Shown here: positions 8,233 through 16,452 of the stretch, in pieces
Layout of the letters: the number at the start of each line of letters is the position of its first letter
How positions within the stretch are numbered: the first letter of the stretch is position 1
NCBI RefSeq assembly: GCF_000585495.1
Contig: NZ_CP007264.1
Location: forward strand, 1,178,001 to 1,242,000
DNA length: 64,000 bases
Origin: Thermococcus nautili
Lineage (GTDB): Archaea > Methanobacteriota_B > Thermococci > Thermococcales > Thermococcaceae
Reading direction: 5' to 3'
The notes under the pieces: model-generated
What the model saw: only the letters and a program-made list of their open reading frames with translations
Databases searched by the model: none
What the model was told of the DNA's origin: nothing
Program-made: the position numbers and the translations under genes

Positions 8233-8862
8233 TCAAACCTGCTTTTTAAATCCCAAGTTCAGCTCTATCCCTTCCTCCTCCATCTCCGGCGATTTCAGGA
8301 CCCGGAGATTTCTTTTTCCTGTGAAGCAAAGAACCCTCGTAAAGGCTTCCTCGAGGAGGGCCAAGTAAATTCCTTCCGTCATCTCTCTGTTGACGAAGTA
8401 AAAGGTTATCCGCCGGGGGTTCCCTAAGAAGGCTGATGCCATGTTTGAAAGCATGAGTATGAAGTTTCTGTTTCCATTTTGGAGGGGGACGAGCCTTTCG
8501 GGATTCATTATGACCGTGACCGTGAAGTCGCTTTTGGAGTAAACTTCGCGTATCTTCCTGCTGAACTTGCTCAGGAATATCCCCGGGTCTTTGTGGGGGT
8601 CAATCTCCAGTATTATGTTGCCCCAGTCGGAAACGCCTCCGGCCTTTATCCTCGTCACGTTTTCCGGAACACTGAGGCCCGAGAGTCGGAGCCACCTCAC
8701 CGCAGGGACGCTTGAGTCTATTACGTCAACTAACAGAACCCTGTCCCAGCCGTACTTCTCGCCTATCGCGTAGAATGCAAGCGCATGCATTGACAGGGAG
8801 GTGTGCTCTATGAGAACGCTCTCTCCGGGTGAAACTTTGGAGAGGTAGTCGTTAAAGTTCAT
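8233..8862 (-). CDS. DUF257-family protein, copy 2
   Basis: A 209-residue protein with the same layout as the gene at 6395: GESVLIEHTS at the start, then VLLVDVIDSSVPAV, VTRIKAGG, VTVIMNPERL and a late strand ITFYFVNRE. No P-loop is present, so ATP binding as in KaiC is unlikely. The function is unknown. It overlaps the 3' end of copy 3 by 11 bases, and GGTGA just before the ATG supports this start, so both are read from one transcript. Identity to copy 3 is low, pointing to an old duplication. Confidence 0.77.
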   Translation of the reverse strand: MNFNDYLSKVSPGESVLIEHTSLSMHALAFYAIGEKYGWDRVLLVDVIDSSVPAVRWLRLSGLSVPENVTRIKAGGVSDWGNIILEIDPHKDPGIFLSKFSRKIREVYSKSDFTVTVIMNPERLVPLQNGNRNFILMLSNMASAFLGNPRRITFYFVNREMTEGIYLALLEEAFTRVLCFTGKRNLRVLKSPEMEEEGIELNLGFKKQV

Positions 8863-9457
8863 TCACCATCACCCCCGGCGACTTCAGAACGCGGACTTCC
8901 CTGCCCCTCACCCTCAGCACGTAGTCTGAATCCTGTTCCAGTCCCTTCCTGAGGTACTCCGAAGCAACGTCCGTGTTAAGGAAGAGAAAGCTTGTCCTTC
9001 CTTTGATGGACAGGTACCTTCTCGTTACGGTTTCAAAGTATCTCTCCAGCTTCGGAGGGTCGTCTATGAACGTGAAGGAGAACTTCTCCATTCCAACCAC
9101 TATCGTGTGGTCCCTTGACTCCTTTGGAACCTTCTTGGCCAGCTGGCCGTAGGTTGCCAGGTGGTAGTCAAAATCCTCGATGACCTCAACGTATCCCAGA
9201 ACTTTCCCGACCTCAACCATGCCCCTTTCCTTTATCACGGGGATGTCATCAACGCTCAGGTCTATTCCTTCGAACCGCAGGTTTTGAAGGAAGACGTGAA
9301 GGGTGTCCCCGATGTCCACTATCAGGGGCGTGATTCCCTTCTCCCTCCATCCGTTGAGAACCTCAAAGAACGTCAGCTCAGGGTGGCCCGTTGCAGGATA
9401 CTCGACGAGGAGAACGCCCTCTGTGACGTTTAAGAGGGTATCTATGATGTGAGTCAT
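8852..9457 (-). CDS. DUF257-family protein, copy 3
   Basis: A 201-residue protein of the DUF257 type: EGVLLVEYPATGHPELTFF at the N-terminus, the strand LIVDIGDTLHVFL, TIVVGMEKFSF, and SFLFLNTDVASEYL near the C-terminus. The ATG at 9457 follows GGTGAAGGTC; an upstream in-frame GTG at 9466 overlaps that ribosome-binding site and is less likely. A minus-strand TATA-like element (GGTATTTATG, about 9495-9505) lies upstream. It forms a two-gene operon with copy 2. The late strand LFLNTDV is also seen in the MCP-linked protein at 16453 (LLLNTDV), which supports a common origin. Confidence 0.75.
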   Translation of the reverse strand: MTHIIDTLLNVTEGVLLVEYPATGHPELTFFEVLNGWREKGITPLIVDIGDTLHVFLQNLRFEGIDLSVDDIPVIKERGMVEVGKVLGYVEVIEDFDYHLATYGQLAKKVPKESRDHTIVVGMEKFSFTFIDDPPKLERYFETVTRRYLSIKGRTSFLFLNTDVASEYLRKGLEQDSDYVLRVRGREVRVLKSPGVMVNEL

Positions 9458-9525
9458 GACCTTCACCGTTTTGAATTAGTGCTTGGTGCATAAATACCTT
9501 TTCAAACTTCAAAGAAGGGGGGAAG

Positions 9526-10989
9526 TTAGCTAAGGGCCTCTATTCTCTCCTTCCAGTTGCCAGGCTTCCTGAAGTCTTTCTCCGTGTATAACCCTTCTTT
9601 CTTGAGTATCCCCCTCGCCGCCAGAAGTCCGGTAGCGGCCGCGTTGACGATGTCCCTGCTCAAACCGGCTCCGTCGCCAGCGGCAAAGATTCCCTCGATG
9701 CTGGTCTCAAGGTTCTCGTCGACCTCGACCTTCATGGCGTAGTACTTGATTTCCGGCGCGTAGAGGAGCGTGTGGTCGCTGGCAACGCCGGGCAGAACCC
9801 TGTCAAGCTTCTCAAGACCCTCTATGATGTTCGTCACAACGCGGTGCGGTAAAGCCATCGCTATGTCGCCGGGCGTTACGTTCTTCAGCGTCGGCTCGAC
9901 GTCGCTCCTCCTTATCCTCGCCCACGTGCTCCTCCTTCCCCTCCTTAAATCCCCGAGGCGCTGAATCAGGGGTTTTCCACCGCCTATCGTTGTTGCCAGC
10001 TGAGCTATGCTCTTGCCGTAGGCCGTCGTGTCCTCAACCGGCTCGGTGAGCTCTATCCTGCTCAGGAAGGCGAAGTTGGTGTTGTTGCTCTTCTTCTCGT
10101 GCATCGAGTGGCCGTTTACACCGACGTAGCCGTCGTAGCGCTCCTCGACGACGAAGCCGTTCGGGTTGGTGCAGAAGGTTCTAACGAAGTCGTCGTAGGT
10201 GTCGGTGTAGATGTGGAACTTGGGGTCGTGGTTTATGCTCGTTATGGGCTCCATGACTATCGCAGGAACCTCGACGCGGACGCCAACGTCAATCGGACCG
10301 TGACGGGCCTTGAGGCCTATTTTCTGAGCCACCTCGTGGAACCAGTCCGCCCCACCCCTGCCGGGGGCGACGATGATGTACTTCGCCTTAATCTCGAAGA
10401 CGTCCTTTCCGCGCCTTACCTTCACCCAGCCCTTTCCGAACTCCAGGGCCTTCGTCCAGAGGAGGAACTCCACACCTTTGCTCTCGAGGTGCCGCTTGAT
10501 GTCGTCTATGACGTCGGGCGTCCTGTCCGAACCGATGTGCCTCTGGATTATCGGGATGAACTTGACGCCGGCCTGCGCCGCCTTTTGCTCCCAGTATCTA
10601 ACCTGCTCGGGGTCGCCCTTGTAGAGGTTCCTCGGGGCTTTATGTTTCAGAAAAATCTGGTCGACCTCCCAGACGAGCTGCCAGGCGTAGTTCTCGTCGT
10701 TGGTCAGCTCGCTTAAATCGCCTCCGATGTCCGGGCGGAGGTTTATCGTGCCGTCGCTTAATCCGCCGGCTCCTCCAACGCCGCTCATTATGTGGCAGGG
10801 CTTGCACTCTATGCAGTAGCCGAGCTCGAACATGGGGCAAACTCTCTGCTTGACGTCGCCACCTTCGTCAATGACGAGAACGCTCAGGTCGCTCTTTTCA
10901 GCCAGCTCGTAGGCCGCGAAAAGCCCGGCCGGGCCGGCTCCGATAATAACAACGTCGTAGAACCTTTCGCCTCCGTTTCCGGAAACCAT
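9526..10989 (-). CDS. FAD-dependent dehydrogenase, COG2509 type
   Basis: A 487-residue flavoprotein with an N-terminal Rossmann motif for FAD (GAGPAGLFAAYELAE, about residues 16-30), a cysteine cluster CPMFELGYCIECKPC (about 51-65), SGVGGAGGLSDG, and a C-terminal FAD-contacting GIFAAGDGAGLSRDIVNAAATG. It belongs to the uncharacterised NAD(FAD)-utilising dehydrogenases of COG2509. The electron acceptor and substrate are unknown, and the cysteine cluster could bind an iron-sulfur centre or act in thiol chemistry (inference). It is followed convergently by the DUF257 pair and is divergent from the CBS-domain gene. Confidence 0.85.
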   Translation of the reverse strand: MVSGNGGERFYDVVIIGAGPAGLFAAYELAEKSDLSVLVIDEGGDVKQRVCPMFELGYCIECKPCHIMSGVGGAGGLSDGTINLRPDIGGDLSELTNDENYAWQLVWEVDQIFLKHKAPRNLYKGDPEQVRYWEQKAAQAGVKFIPIIQRHIGSDRTPDVIDDIKRHLESKGVEFLLWTKALEFGKGWVKVRRGKDVFEIKAKYIIVAPGRGGADWFHEVAQKIGLKARHGPIDVGVRVEVPAIVMEPITSINHDPKFHIYTDTYDDFVRTFCTNPNGFVVEERYDGYVGVNGHSMHEKKSNNTNFAFLSRIELTEPVEDTTAYGKSIAQLATTIGGGKPLIQRLGDLRRGRRSTWARIRRSDVEPTLKNVTPGDIAMALPHRVVTNIIEGLEKLDRVLPGVASDHTLLYAPEIKYYAMKVEVDENLETSIEGIFAAGDGAGLSRDIVNAAATGLLAARGILKKEGLYTEKDFRKPGNWKERIEALS

Positions 10990-11146
10990 ATTTCCCTTGC
11001 CGAGTTCTATGGGTTCCCCCTTAAAAAGTTTTTGGCAAGTTTTTGGTTAATTAATCCTTATTTTTGTTGATTTTTTGACTTTTATCTGTCAAACAATAAC
11101 CGAAGCATTTAATACCCCCTGCGAGAACTCATTGGAACGTGATAGC

Positions 11147-11686
11147 ATGGAGCGTCCGCTGAGAATTAAGGCCAAAAAGGCTAGGGTTCTCCACACAAAG
11201 AAGAAGCTCCTCAAGCTCAAGCGCAAGGAGGAGCTCAGCCACAACATCCGCTACATCGGTAAGGTTCCCGTTGATATAGTCATGGACCGCGATTTTGTCA
11301 GGGTTAAACCGACGGATTCTCTGGCGGCTCTAATCTCCCTTCTTCGCGACGAGGAGAGCTCTGCCGTCGTCGTGGACGATTCGGGAAGGCTCGTCGGCTT
11401 CGTTACCATGAAGGACATACTCCACCTCTTCGCCCCGCCGAGGCATCACTCCGTCGTTGGCCTCTCGCTCCTCAAGCGCTACTCCATCAACAGGGCCACG
11501 AGCGTCGGGGACGTCATGGTGACGAGGCCGATAACGGTTCGTTCCGGCGACACGCTCGGCCACGCTATAGAGGTCATGCTCGAGAGCGGAAAGCACCACC
11601 TCCCCGTCGTTGACGATGAGAACCGCGTCGTCGGATTACTTGAGGTCAAGGACATAATACGACTTATAAGACTCGTTTCGCTGTGA
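11147..11686 (+). CDS. CBS-domain protein with basic N-terminus
   Basis: A 179-residue protein with a lysine/arginine-rich N-terminus (about residues 1-35) and two CBS motifs: MDRDFVRVKPTDSLAALISLL...VGFVTMKDI and MVTRPITVRSGDTLGHAIEVML...VVGLLEVKDI. CBS pairs bind adenosine nucleotides or SAM and regulate partner proteins. Its stop codon is 9 bases before the antiporter gene, so it may sense nucleotide or ionic state for that antiporter (inference). The open frame extends to 11075, but a TATA-like element (CATTTAATA, about 11106-11114) lies within that extension, so the ATG at 11147 is chosen. Confidence 0.8.
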   Translation: MERPLRIKAKKARVLHTKKKLLKLKRKEELSHNIRYIGKVPVDIVMDRDFVRVKPTDSLAALISLLRDEESSAVVVDDSGRLVGFVTMKDILHLFAPPRHHSVVGLSLLKRYSINRATSVGDVMVTRPITVRSGDTLGHAIEVMLESGKHHLPVVDDENRVVGLLEVKDIIRLIRLVSL

Positions 11687-11695
11687 GGTGTTAGA

Positions 11696-12841
11696 ATGGA
11701 CCCCTTCCTGGAGCTCGCTTTAATCCTCGTAACCGCAAAGCTGTCCGGCTATCTGAGTTCCAGGGTGGGCCTTCCATCGGCGATGGGCCAGATAATTGGA
11801 GGAATCCTCATTGGAGTCAGCTTCCTCGATTTGGTGACCTACGGGGAGGGGATAAGGTTAATCTCGGACATCGGCGTGGTGATGCTCCTCTTCTTGGCCG
11901 GGCTTGAGACCGACATCGAGGAGTTCAAGCGTGTTGGGCTTCCTTCCTTCGTGATTGCTTCCCTCGGTGTAATCGTTCCCTTCGTCTTCGGCTACGCCCT
12001 CGCGGTCGAGTGGGGCTATCCCAAGATGGAGGCCCTCTTCCTTGGGGGCGTGATGACGGCCACGAGCGTCAGCTTGACCGCCAACGTGCTCCTTGAGATG
12101 AAGCGTCTCCGTTCAAAGGTCGGCTCGACGATTTTAGCGGCGGCCGTCGTTGACGACGTCCTGGGCATAATCATTCTGACTATTCTCGTCGCCATGAGCA
12201 CGAAGGGGACGGTTTCTCCCCTCGACGTTGGGGTTATCCTCGCCGAGGTCTCGGCGTTCTTCCTGCTCAGCTACCTCCTCGGCAGGGGAGTGATAAAGGG
12301 AGTCCTCCGCTCGTCCCACAGGATAAACCTTCCCGAGACCGTGACGAGCATCGCGATAGTTATAATGCTCCTCTTCGCCTACCTCGCGGAGCGCTTTGAG
12401 ATAGCGGCCATAACAGGCTCTTATTTAGCGGGCGTTCTCGTTGCCGGGAGCGAGGACGCGAAGAAGATAACCGACAAGATGATAACCCTCGGCTACTCGC
12501 TCTTCATCCCCGTCTTTCTCGTCGGCGTTGGGGCCGAGACGGACGTTAGGGTTCTCCTCGTGGCGGGTTCCTTCACGCTCCTCTATTCCCTCCTGGCGGT
12601 AATCGGAAAGGTTCTCGGCTGCGGCGCCGGTGCGCTCCTTACCGGCTTCAGAAAGCTTGAGGCACTTCAGATAGGCGTTGGAATGATTCCGAGGATGGAG
12701 GTGGGTCTCATAATGGCCAACATCGGCCTCGCCGAGGGCGTTCTGACCCCGGGAAGCTTTTCCATAGCTATAGCGATGGTTCTTGTGACGACCCTCGTGA
12801 CGCCGCCGCTGCTTAAGGTGGTTTTCTCGGCAGGCCGCTGA
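11696..12841 (+). CDS. Sodium/proton antiporter, CPA2 family, second copy
   Basis: A 381-residue polytopic protein with about 12 hydrophobic helices. Conserved features include GQIIGGILIG, FLAGLETDIEEF, TSVSLTANVL, the charged AAAVVDDVLG in helix 5 and GVGMIPRMEVGLIMA. Family members exchange Na+ or K+ for H+, and the DD pair in helix 5 is the usual ion-binding site. The ATG at 11696 follows GAGGTGTTAGA. It is probably co-transcribed with the CBS-domain gene just upstream, unlike the copy at 1631, which is paired with a DUF131-like gene. Confidence 0.88.
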   Translation: MDPFLELALILVTAKLSGYLSSRVGLPSAMGQIIGGILIGVSFLDLVTYGEGIRLISDIGVVMLLFLAGLETDIEEFKRVGLPSFVIASLGVIVPFVFGYALAVEWGYPKMEALFLGGVMTATSVSLTANVLLEMKRLRSKVGSTILAAAVVDDVLGIIILTILVAMSTKGTVSPLDVGVILAEVSAFFLLSYLLGRGVIKGVLRSSHRINLPETVTSIAIVIMLLFAYLAERFEIAAITGSYLAGVLVAGSEDAKKITDKMITLGYSLFIPVFLVGVGAETDVRVLLVAGSFTLLYSLLAVIGKVLGCGAGALLTGFRKLEALQIGVGMIPRMEVGLIMANIGLAEGVLTPGSFSIAIAMVLVTTLVTPPLLKVVFSAGR

Positions 12842-12906
12842 TTCTTCCTATGACATTGGTCATTTATGTTACGTTTTGACCGTTGAAGCTCCGTGTTGGT
12901 TACAAA

Positions 12907-12946
12907 CCTTTATAAATTCTTGTTCGATAACTCAGTTATCGGGGGG
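12907..12946 (+). promoter_or_regulatory. Promoter with perfect 15-bp palindrome
   Basis: A TATA box (CTTTATAAATT, about 12908-12918) is followed by the perfect inverted repeat GATAAC-TCA-GTTATC at 12926-12940, around the expected transcription start, and then the ribosome-binding site GGGGGGTG before the ATG at 12954. The position fits a repressor site, perhaps for the DNA-binding protein encoded downstream. Confidence 0.55.
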
Positions 12947-12953
12947 TGATGTT

Positions 12954-13368
12954 ATGGAGGCGAGACTCGTTGGTGAGCTCTCACTCATCATGAGAACTTC
13001 AGAGAGGGGAATACTTGAGGCAATCAGAAGGGTGCGGCTTCGGCCTCGCGTGTCCGGCCTGCGGTTCGAGGGAAGTGGTTAGGATAGGCTACGTTGGCAG
13101 GGGAAGCTTTAGAGTCCAGCGCTTCCAGTGCAGGCGCTGTGGCAGGACGTTCACTGAACTCGAGGGTACTCCCTTCAAGGGCGTCCACGACCCCAAGGCC
13201 CTAGTGGCGGTTGCTTACCTGCGCCTCAGGGCAGGTCTCAGCGAGTCCAGTATAGCTAGGCTCCTCGGGATTCCGTATCCAACTGTGAGGCGGCTGTCAA
13301 GACGAGTGCTTGAACACAAGGGCTTCATGGAGCGGCTGCTGGACGTGTTACTGGAGGCTCACATCTGA
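12954..13368 (+). pseudogene. Transposase-derived zinc-ribbon/HTH protein, frameshifted
   Basis: Translation signals point to the ATG at 12954, but that frame stops at 13080-13082 after 42 codons. The frame with the zinc ribbon (CPACGS...CRRCGRTF) and a helix-turn-helix (SIARLLGIPYPTVRRL) is the +1 frame, open from 12994 to the stop at 13366-13368. Removing one G from the GGG run at 13030-13032 would join them. The fold resembles the IS1 InsA-type DNA-binding domain without a catalytic domain, so it may be a domesticated regulator. The break could be a real mutation, a sequencing error or programmed frameshifting. A related intact gene lies at 13577. Confidence 0.6.
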
Positions 13369-13576
13369 ACTTCCTGAAGAAATACTGTTTAGTGTTCCAC
13401 TTTATTTATTCCCTGTTTCGACTTTTATATGCCCATGGTTTCCTGTTCTTTCAGCTCTTGTTGTTGAGTTCTACGCTTGGTTTGAACGTTGAATTCCCCA
13501 CATTTTTTGAATTTGCGTTCGTTTCGTTTTGTTAATAAAGAAATTGGGTCACTTAATTCGAGATTCTGTTATTTAA
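13369..13576. other. AT-rich intergenic stretch
   Basis: About 208 bases, T-rich on the plus strand, between the two zinc-ribbon genes. It contains several T-runs that could end transcription and TATA-like sequences (TTTATATGC at about 13424-13432; TTATTTAAAT at about 13570-13578). I see no convincing ORF or stable hairpin. Confidence 0.5.
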
Positions 13577-14074
13577 ATGTTCCAAAAAATTGCAATAAAA
13601 CCTAAAAAATGTAAACTTAAGCTCGGCTTGGTGGAGAGCGTGAGAGGGGGAGAGGTTTTAAGGGCGCTGAGGCGAATCCTTGCTACACCAGAGGAGATAA
13701 TTGTAATGAAGGCATCGGCTATAGCCCCGCCGAGATGTCCGGACTGCGGCTCAACGTCCCTGGTAAGAATAGGGGGAGTCATCAAAGCGAACGGTCTAAG
13801 AGTTCAGCGGTTCAGGTGCAGGGTCTGCGGTAGAACCTTCACCGAATTGGAGGGGACTCCATTAAAGGGACTCCATGACATTCGTTTTGCCCTAGTAGTT
13901 GCGTATCTCTTTTTATGTCTTGGAATGGAGCCGAAGATAATAGCCAGAGTGACGGGGCGTTCTTATTCTACTGTGATTAGACTGGCAAAGCGGGTGAAGC
14001 AACATGAAACTTTTTTCAGGGACCTATTGGTTTCGTTGGGTGTTACTTTGGGAACAGAGTGTTACCTTAAATAA
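13577..14074 (+). CDS. Transposase-derived zinc-ribbon/HTH DNA-binding protein
   Basis: A protein of up to 165 residues, related to the frameshifted gene just upstream. A zinc ribbon (CPDCGS...CRVCGRTFTELEGTPLKG) is followed by a helix-turn-helix (IIARVTGRSYSTVIRL). It resembles the DNA-binding part of IS1-type InsA, but there is no transposase catalytic domain or terminal inverted repeat nearby, so a regulator or transposon remnant are the options. The start is uncertain: the ATG at 13577 has no ribosome-binding site and overlaps a TATA-like element, and GTG codons near 13631 and 13640 are alternatives. It sits just before the DUF257-MCP operon. Confidence 0.62.
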   Translation: MFQKIAIKPKKCKLKLGLVESVRGGEVLRALRRILATPEEIIVMKASAIAPPRCPDCGSTSLVRIGGVIKANGLRVQRFRCRVCGRTFTELEGTPLKGLHDIRFALVVAYLFLCLGMEPKIIARVTGRSYSTVIRLAKRVKQHETFFRDLLVSLGVTLGTECYLK

Positions 14075-14339
14075 CAAATTTTGTTGAGCTTCCTTTGAAA
14101 TTCATTTTTGTGCCGTGCATGTGCATTGCTTCTGTCCATGATGGTTAAAACTTCGACGTTTTGTGGGTTTATCCTCGAACTCTTAAACATATTTTGGCAG
14201 TATTTTCTATTTGTTCTATATTGTAAAATTTTTAGCCTATTTTGGCGATATTTGGATGATTTTTATAACAAAAATATGCAAAAATGCTTAAAAATGTTAC
14301 ATCCTACTCAAAACCATCAAGAGGGGAGGGTGATGTGAC
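14075..14339. other. AT-rich intergenic region and promoter of the DUF257-MCP operon
   Basis: About 265 AT-rich bases. T-runs after 14075 could terminate the zinc-ribbon gene. TATA-like elements occur at about 14256-14265 (ATTTTTATAA) and 14286-14295 (GCTTAAAAAT), and the second is well placed for a start about 25-30 bases before the ribosome-binding site GGGAGGGTGATG at 14326-14337. I see no clear ORF or palindrome. Confidence 0.5.
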
Positions 14340-14978
14340 GTGGGAATAGCGGAGATAGTGATGACCCGAAGGACGAGTGCCCTTGTTGAGCACACCTCCG
14401 AGGACATCGTGGGGTACGCCTTCGTTAAGTTCCTGAAGGAGACCATGGACCGCTACGACGGCTCTATGGACGTTGTTGTCACCGACTTCGTTGATGCACT
14501 GCCGGTTTACCTCTATCAGGCAGAGCTTCTCGGCTTGGACGTTGACTTCATCGGCAACATCTCAGTAATCAAGGTCGGGGGCAAGATAAACGTTGGAAAC
14601 GTCCTCTACAAGGTGCCAATATCTCCCTACCCGGTTTACAAGACCCGCTACGAGGATGCGCTCTCAAAGATAGTCGAGAGCAGGGCCGGCAGGGTTCAGC
14701 TCAACGTACAGCTCGGCATCGAGATGGTCATGAACCTCTTCGACAGGAAGGAGCTGATTGAGCAGATACACGACATCGGCAGGCAGATAATCCAGAACAA
14801 GGACGTTATCAACGTGGTCTTCGTCAACGTCGAGGCCGTTGAGCGGGCTTCCTCCGAGGCCCTGCCCCTTCTGAGGGTGATGTTCCCCATGGTTCTCCAG
14901 CTCAGGGGCGGGGGTGAGACGTTTACCGTGAGAAAGAGTGTCTTCCCGAGACTCAGGGGAATAAGCGGGGAGGTGTGA
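14340..14978 (+). CDS. DUF257-family protein, copy 4, MCP-linked
   Basis: A 212-residue protein with the DUF257 layout: SALVEHTSEDIVGYAFVKFLKE, then the strand VVVTDFVDALPVYL, VIKVGGKINVG, and NVVFVNVEAVERAS near the C-terminus. There is no Walker A loop, membrane segment or signal peptide, so it is probably cytoplasmic. The start is GTG at 14340 after a strong ribosome-binding site. The stop codon at 14976-14978 lies 3 bases before the MCP gene. The tight coupling to a methyl-accepting protein suggests a signalling role for at least this DUF257 member (inference). Confidence 0.77.
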   Translation: MGIAEIVMTRRTSALVEHTSEDIVGYAFVKFLKETMDRYDGSMDVVVTDFVDALPVYLYQAELLGLDVDFIGNISVIKVGGKINVGNVLYKVPISPYPVYKTRYEDALSKIVESRAGRVQLNVQLGIEMVMNLFDRKELIEQIHDIGRQIIQNKDVINVVFVNVEAVERASSEALPLLRVMFPMVLQLRGGGETFTVRKSVFPRLRGISGEV

Positions 14979-14981
14979 GCA

Positions 14982-16448
14982 ATGAACTTCCGGCGGAAGC
15001 TCCTCCTCTCCATTGCCCTTCCCCTCGTCCTCGTGCTTGTGAGTGCAATCCTCACCCAGCAGTTCGCCATGAGGGAGCTCACGAAGTCCCTGTCCTCGTC
15101 GGGGGCCTCTGTGCAGTCCGCCCTCAGCTCCCACGAGCAGGTTCTCTGGATGAGCGTGGGGATAATGGCCCTTACCGCCCTCGTCTCGGGAGGAATCGCC
15201 TACAGGTTGATGGGTTCTGCCCTCGAACCGGTCGTCGAGGTGACGCGCGTCGCCGGTGCAATCTCAGAGGGCCGGCTCAAAGAGGCTGAGAGGATGATAG
15301 AGAGAATCCGCTACCACGAGAGGGACGAGATAGGCCGGCTTCTTGACGCTTTTAGAGTCATCTCAACCGACGTCCTTGAGACGCTTGAGCTCATCGCGGA
15401 GAGAATGGAGAAGCTTGCTGAGGGTGACATTTCGGAGGAGCTGACCGCCCATGCCAAGGGAGATTTCGAGGAGATTCTCAACTCAATGCGCTCCGCGATA
15501 GGAAACCTGAAGAACCTGATGGTAACGGTTAAGGAACTCGCCACGACCCTTGAAAACCGCGCTGACGAGCTCACCCGCATTACTGCGGAGATAAGCGAAG
15601 CTGTAAACCAGGTCGCCGAGGCGATAAGCCAGGTAAGCGTCGAGGCCCAGAGACAGCAGGAGAGCATAACCATGGTGATGGACAGCGTCAATCTAACGGC
15701 TGACCTGACCCGGAAGACCCTGGATGCCGTTGAGGAGTTCAGCGGTGTCGTCAGCGAAGTTCTCAGCATAGCGAGGGAAGGTGAAGAGAAGGGGGACAGG
15801 GCGATATCCCAGATTGAGCAGATTCAGAGCTCTATGCGCTCCATAAGCGAGGCCGTTTCAGAGGTCGCCGACAGGAGCAGGCGGATTGACGAGATAATAA
15901 ACGCAATCAGCGCAATAGCTGAGCAAACCAACCTCCTGGCGCTCAACGCGGCGGTGGAAGCGGCCCGGGCAGGAGAGCTCGGAAAGGGATTTGCGGTCGT
16001 TGCAGATGAGATTAGGAAGCTCGCCGAGGAGAGCAAGCAGGCAGCGGAGAGGATAAAGAGCATCGTCAACGAGATTCAGGACAAGGTGGAGAACGCGGTC
16101 GTCGAGACCAGAAACGGCTCCAGGGTTATAGACGAGTCGGTGGACTTCCTGAGGGAGACCGTTGGATACCTCGTTAACATCGGCGAGCTCCTGAGGGACG
16201 TTGAGGAGCGCTTCTCCGAGCTCAAGTCCGAGATAGAGCGGACGAGCGAGGAGGTTGACGAGGCCAAGAAGGCCCTTGAGAACCTCGCCGCGAGCGCCGA
16301 AGAAACAACCGCCAGCGCCCAGCAGGTCAGCGCGAGCGCCCAGGAGCAGGCCTCCGCCCTTGAGGAGGTCAGGAGGAACATCCTTGACCTGAGGAAGATA
16401 GTCGGCGAGCTCAGGGGTGCCGTGGACTTCATAAAGGTGGAGGCCTGA
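14982..16448 (+). CDS. Methyl-accepting chemotaxis protein with minimal extracellular loop
   Basis: A 488-residue chemoreceptor. Two membrane helices (about residues 7-27 and 55-75) are separated by only about 28 residues, so there is no periplasmic ligand-binding domain. A HAMP-like region follows (about 75-130, with a second HAMP-like unit near 140-190), then a long coiled-coil signalling domain with the conserved hairpin tip [20 protein letters not shown] (about 313-332) that contacts CheA and CheW. It must sense membrane or cytoplasmic signals, or act through partners. Genes on both sides encode cytoplasmic DUF257-type or RecA-like proteins, 3 and 4 bases away. Confidence 0.92.
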   Translation: MNFRRKLLLSIALPLVLVLVSAILTQQFAMRELTKSLSSSGASVQSALSSHEQVLWMSVGIMALTALVSGGIAYRLMGSALEPVVEVTRVAGAISEGRLKEAERMIERIRYHERDEIGRLLDAFRVISTDVLETLELIAERMEKLAEGDISEELTAHAKGDFEEILNSMRSAIGNLKNLMVTVKELATTLENRADELTRITAEISEAVNQVAEAISQVSVEAQRQQESITMVMDSVNLTADLTRKTLDAVEEFSGVVSEVLSIAREGEEKGDRAISQIEQIQSSMRSISEAVSEVADRSRRIDEIINAISAIAEQTNLLALNAAVEAARAGELGKGFAVVADEIRKLAEESKQAAERIKSIVNEIQDKVENAVVETRNGSRVIDESVDFLRETVGYLVNIGELLRDVEERFSELKSEIERTSEEVDEAKKALENLAASAEETTASAQQVSASAQEQASALEEVRRNILDLRKIVGELRGAVDFIKVEA

Positions 16449-16452
16449 GAAC

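Noticed and set aside
9230-9275. CTGA-GCG-TTGATGA on the minus strand resembling D'/C' boxes
   Set aside because: It lies inside the DUF257 copy 3 coding region and no outer C or D box stands at 12-base distance.
12926-12940. SurR binding site
   Set aside because: SurR recognises GTT-N3-AAC, while this palindrome has the reverse order TAAC-N3-GTTA.
12954-14074. Complete insertion sequence
   Set aside because: Only zinc-ribbon/HTH domains are present. I see no catalytic domain, terminal inverted repeats or target-site duplication.
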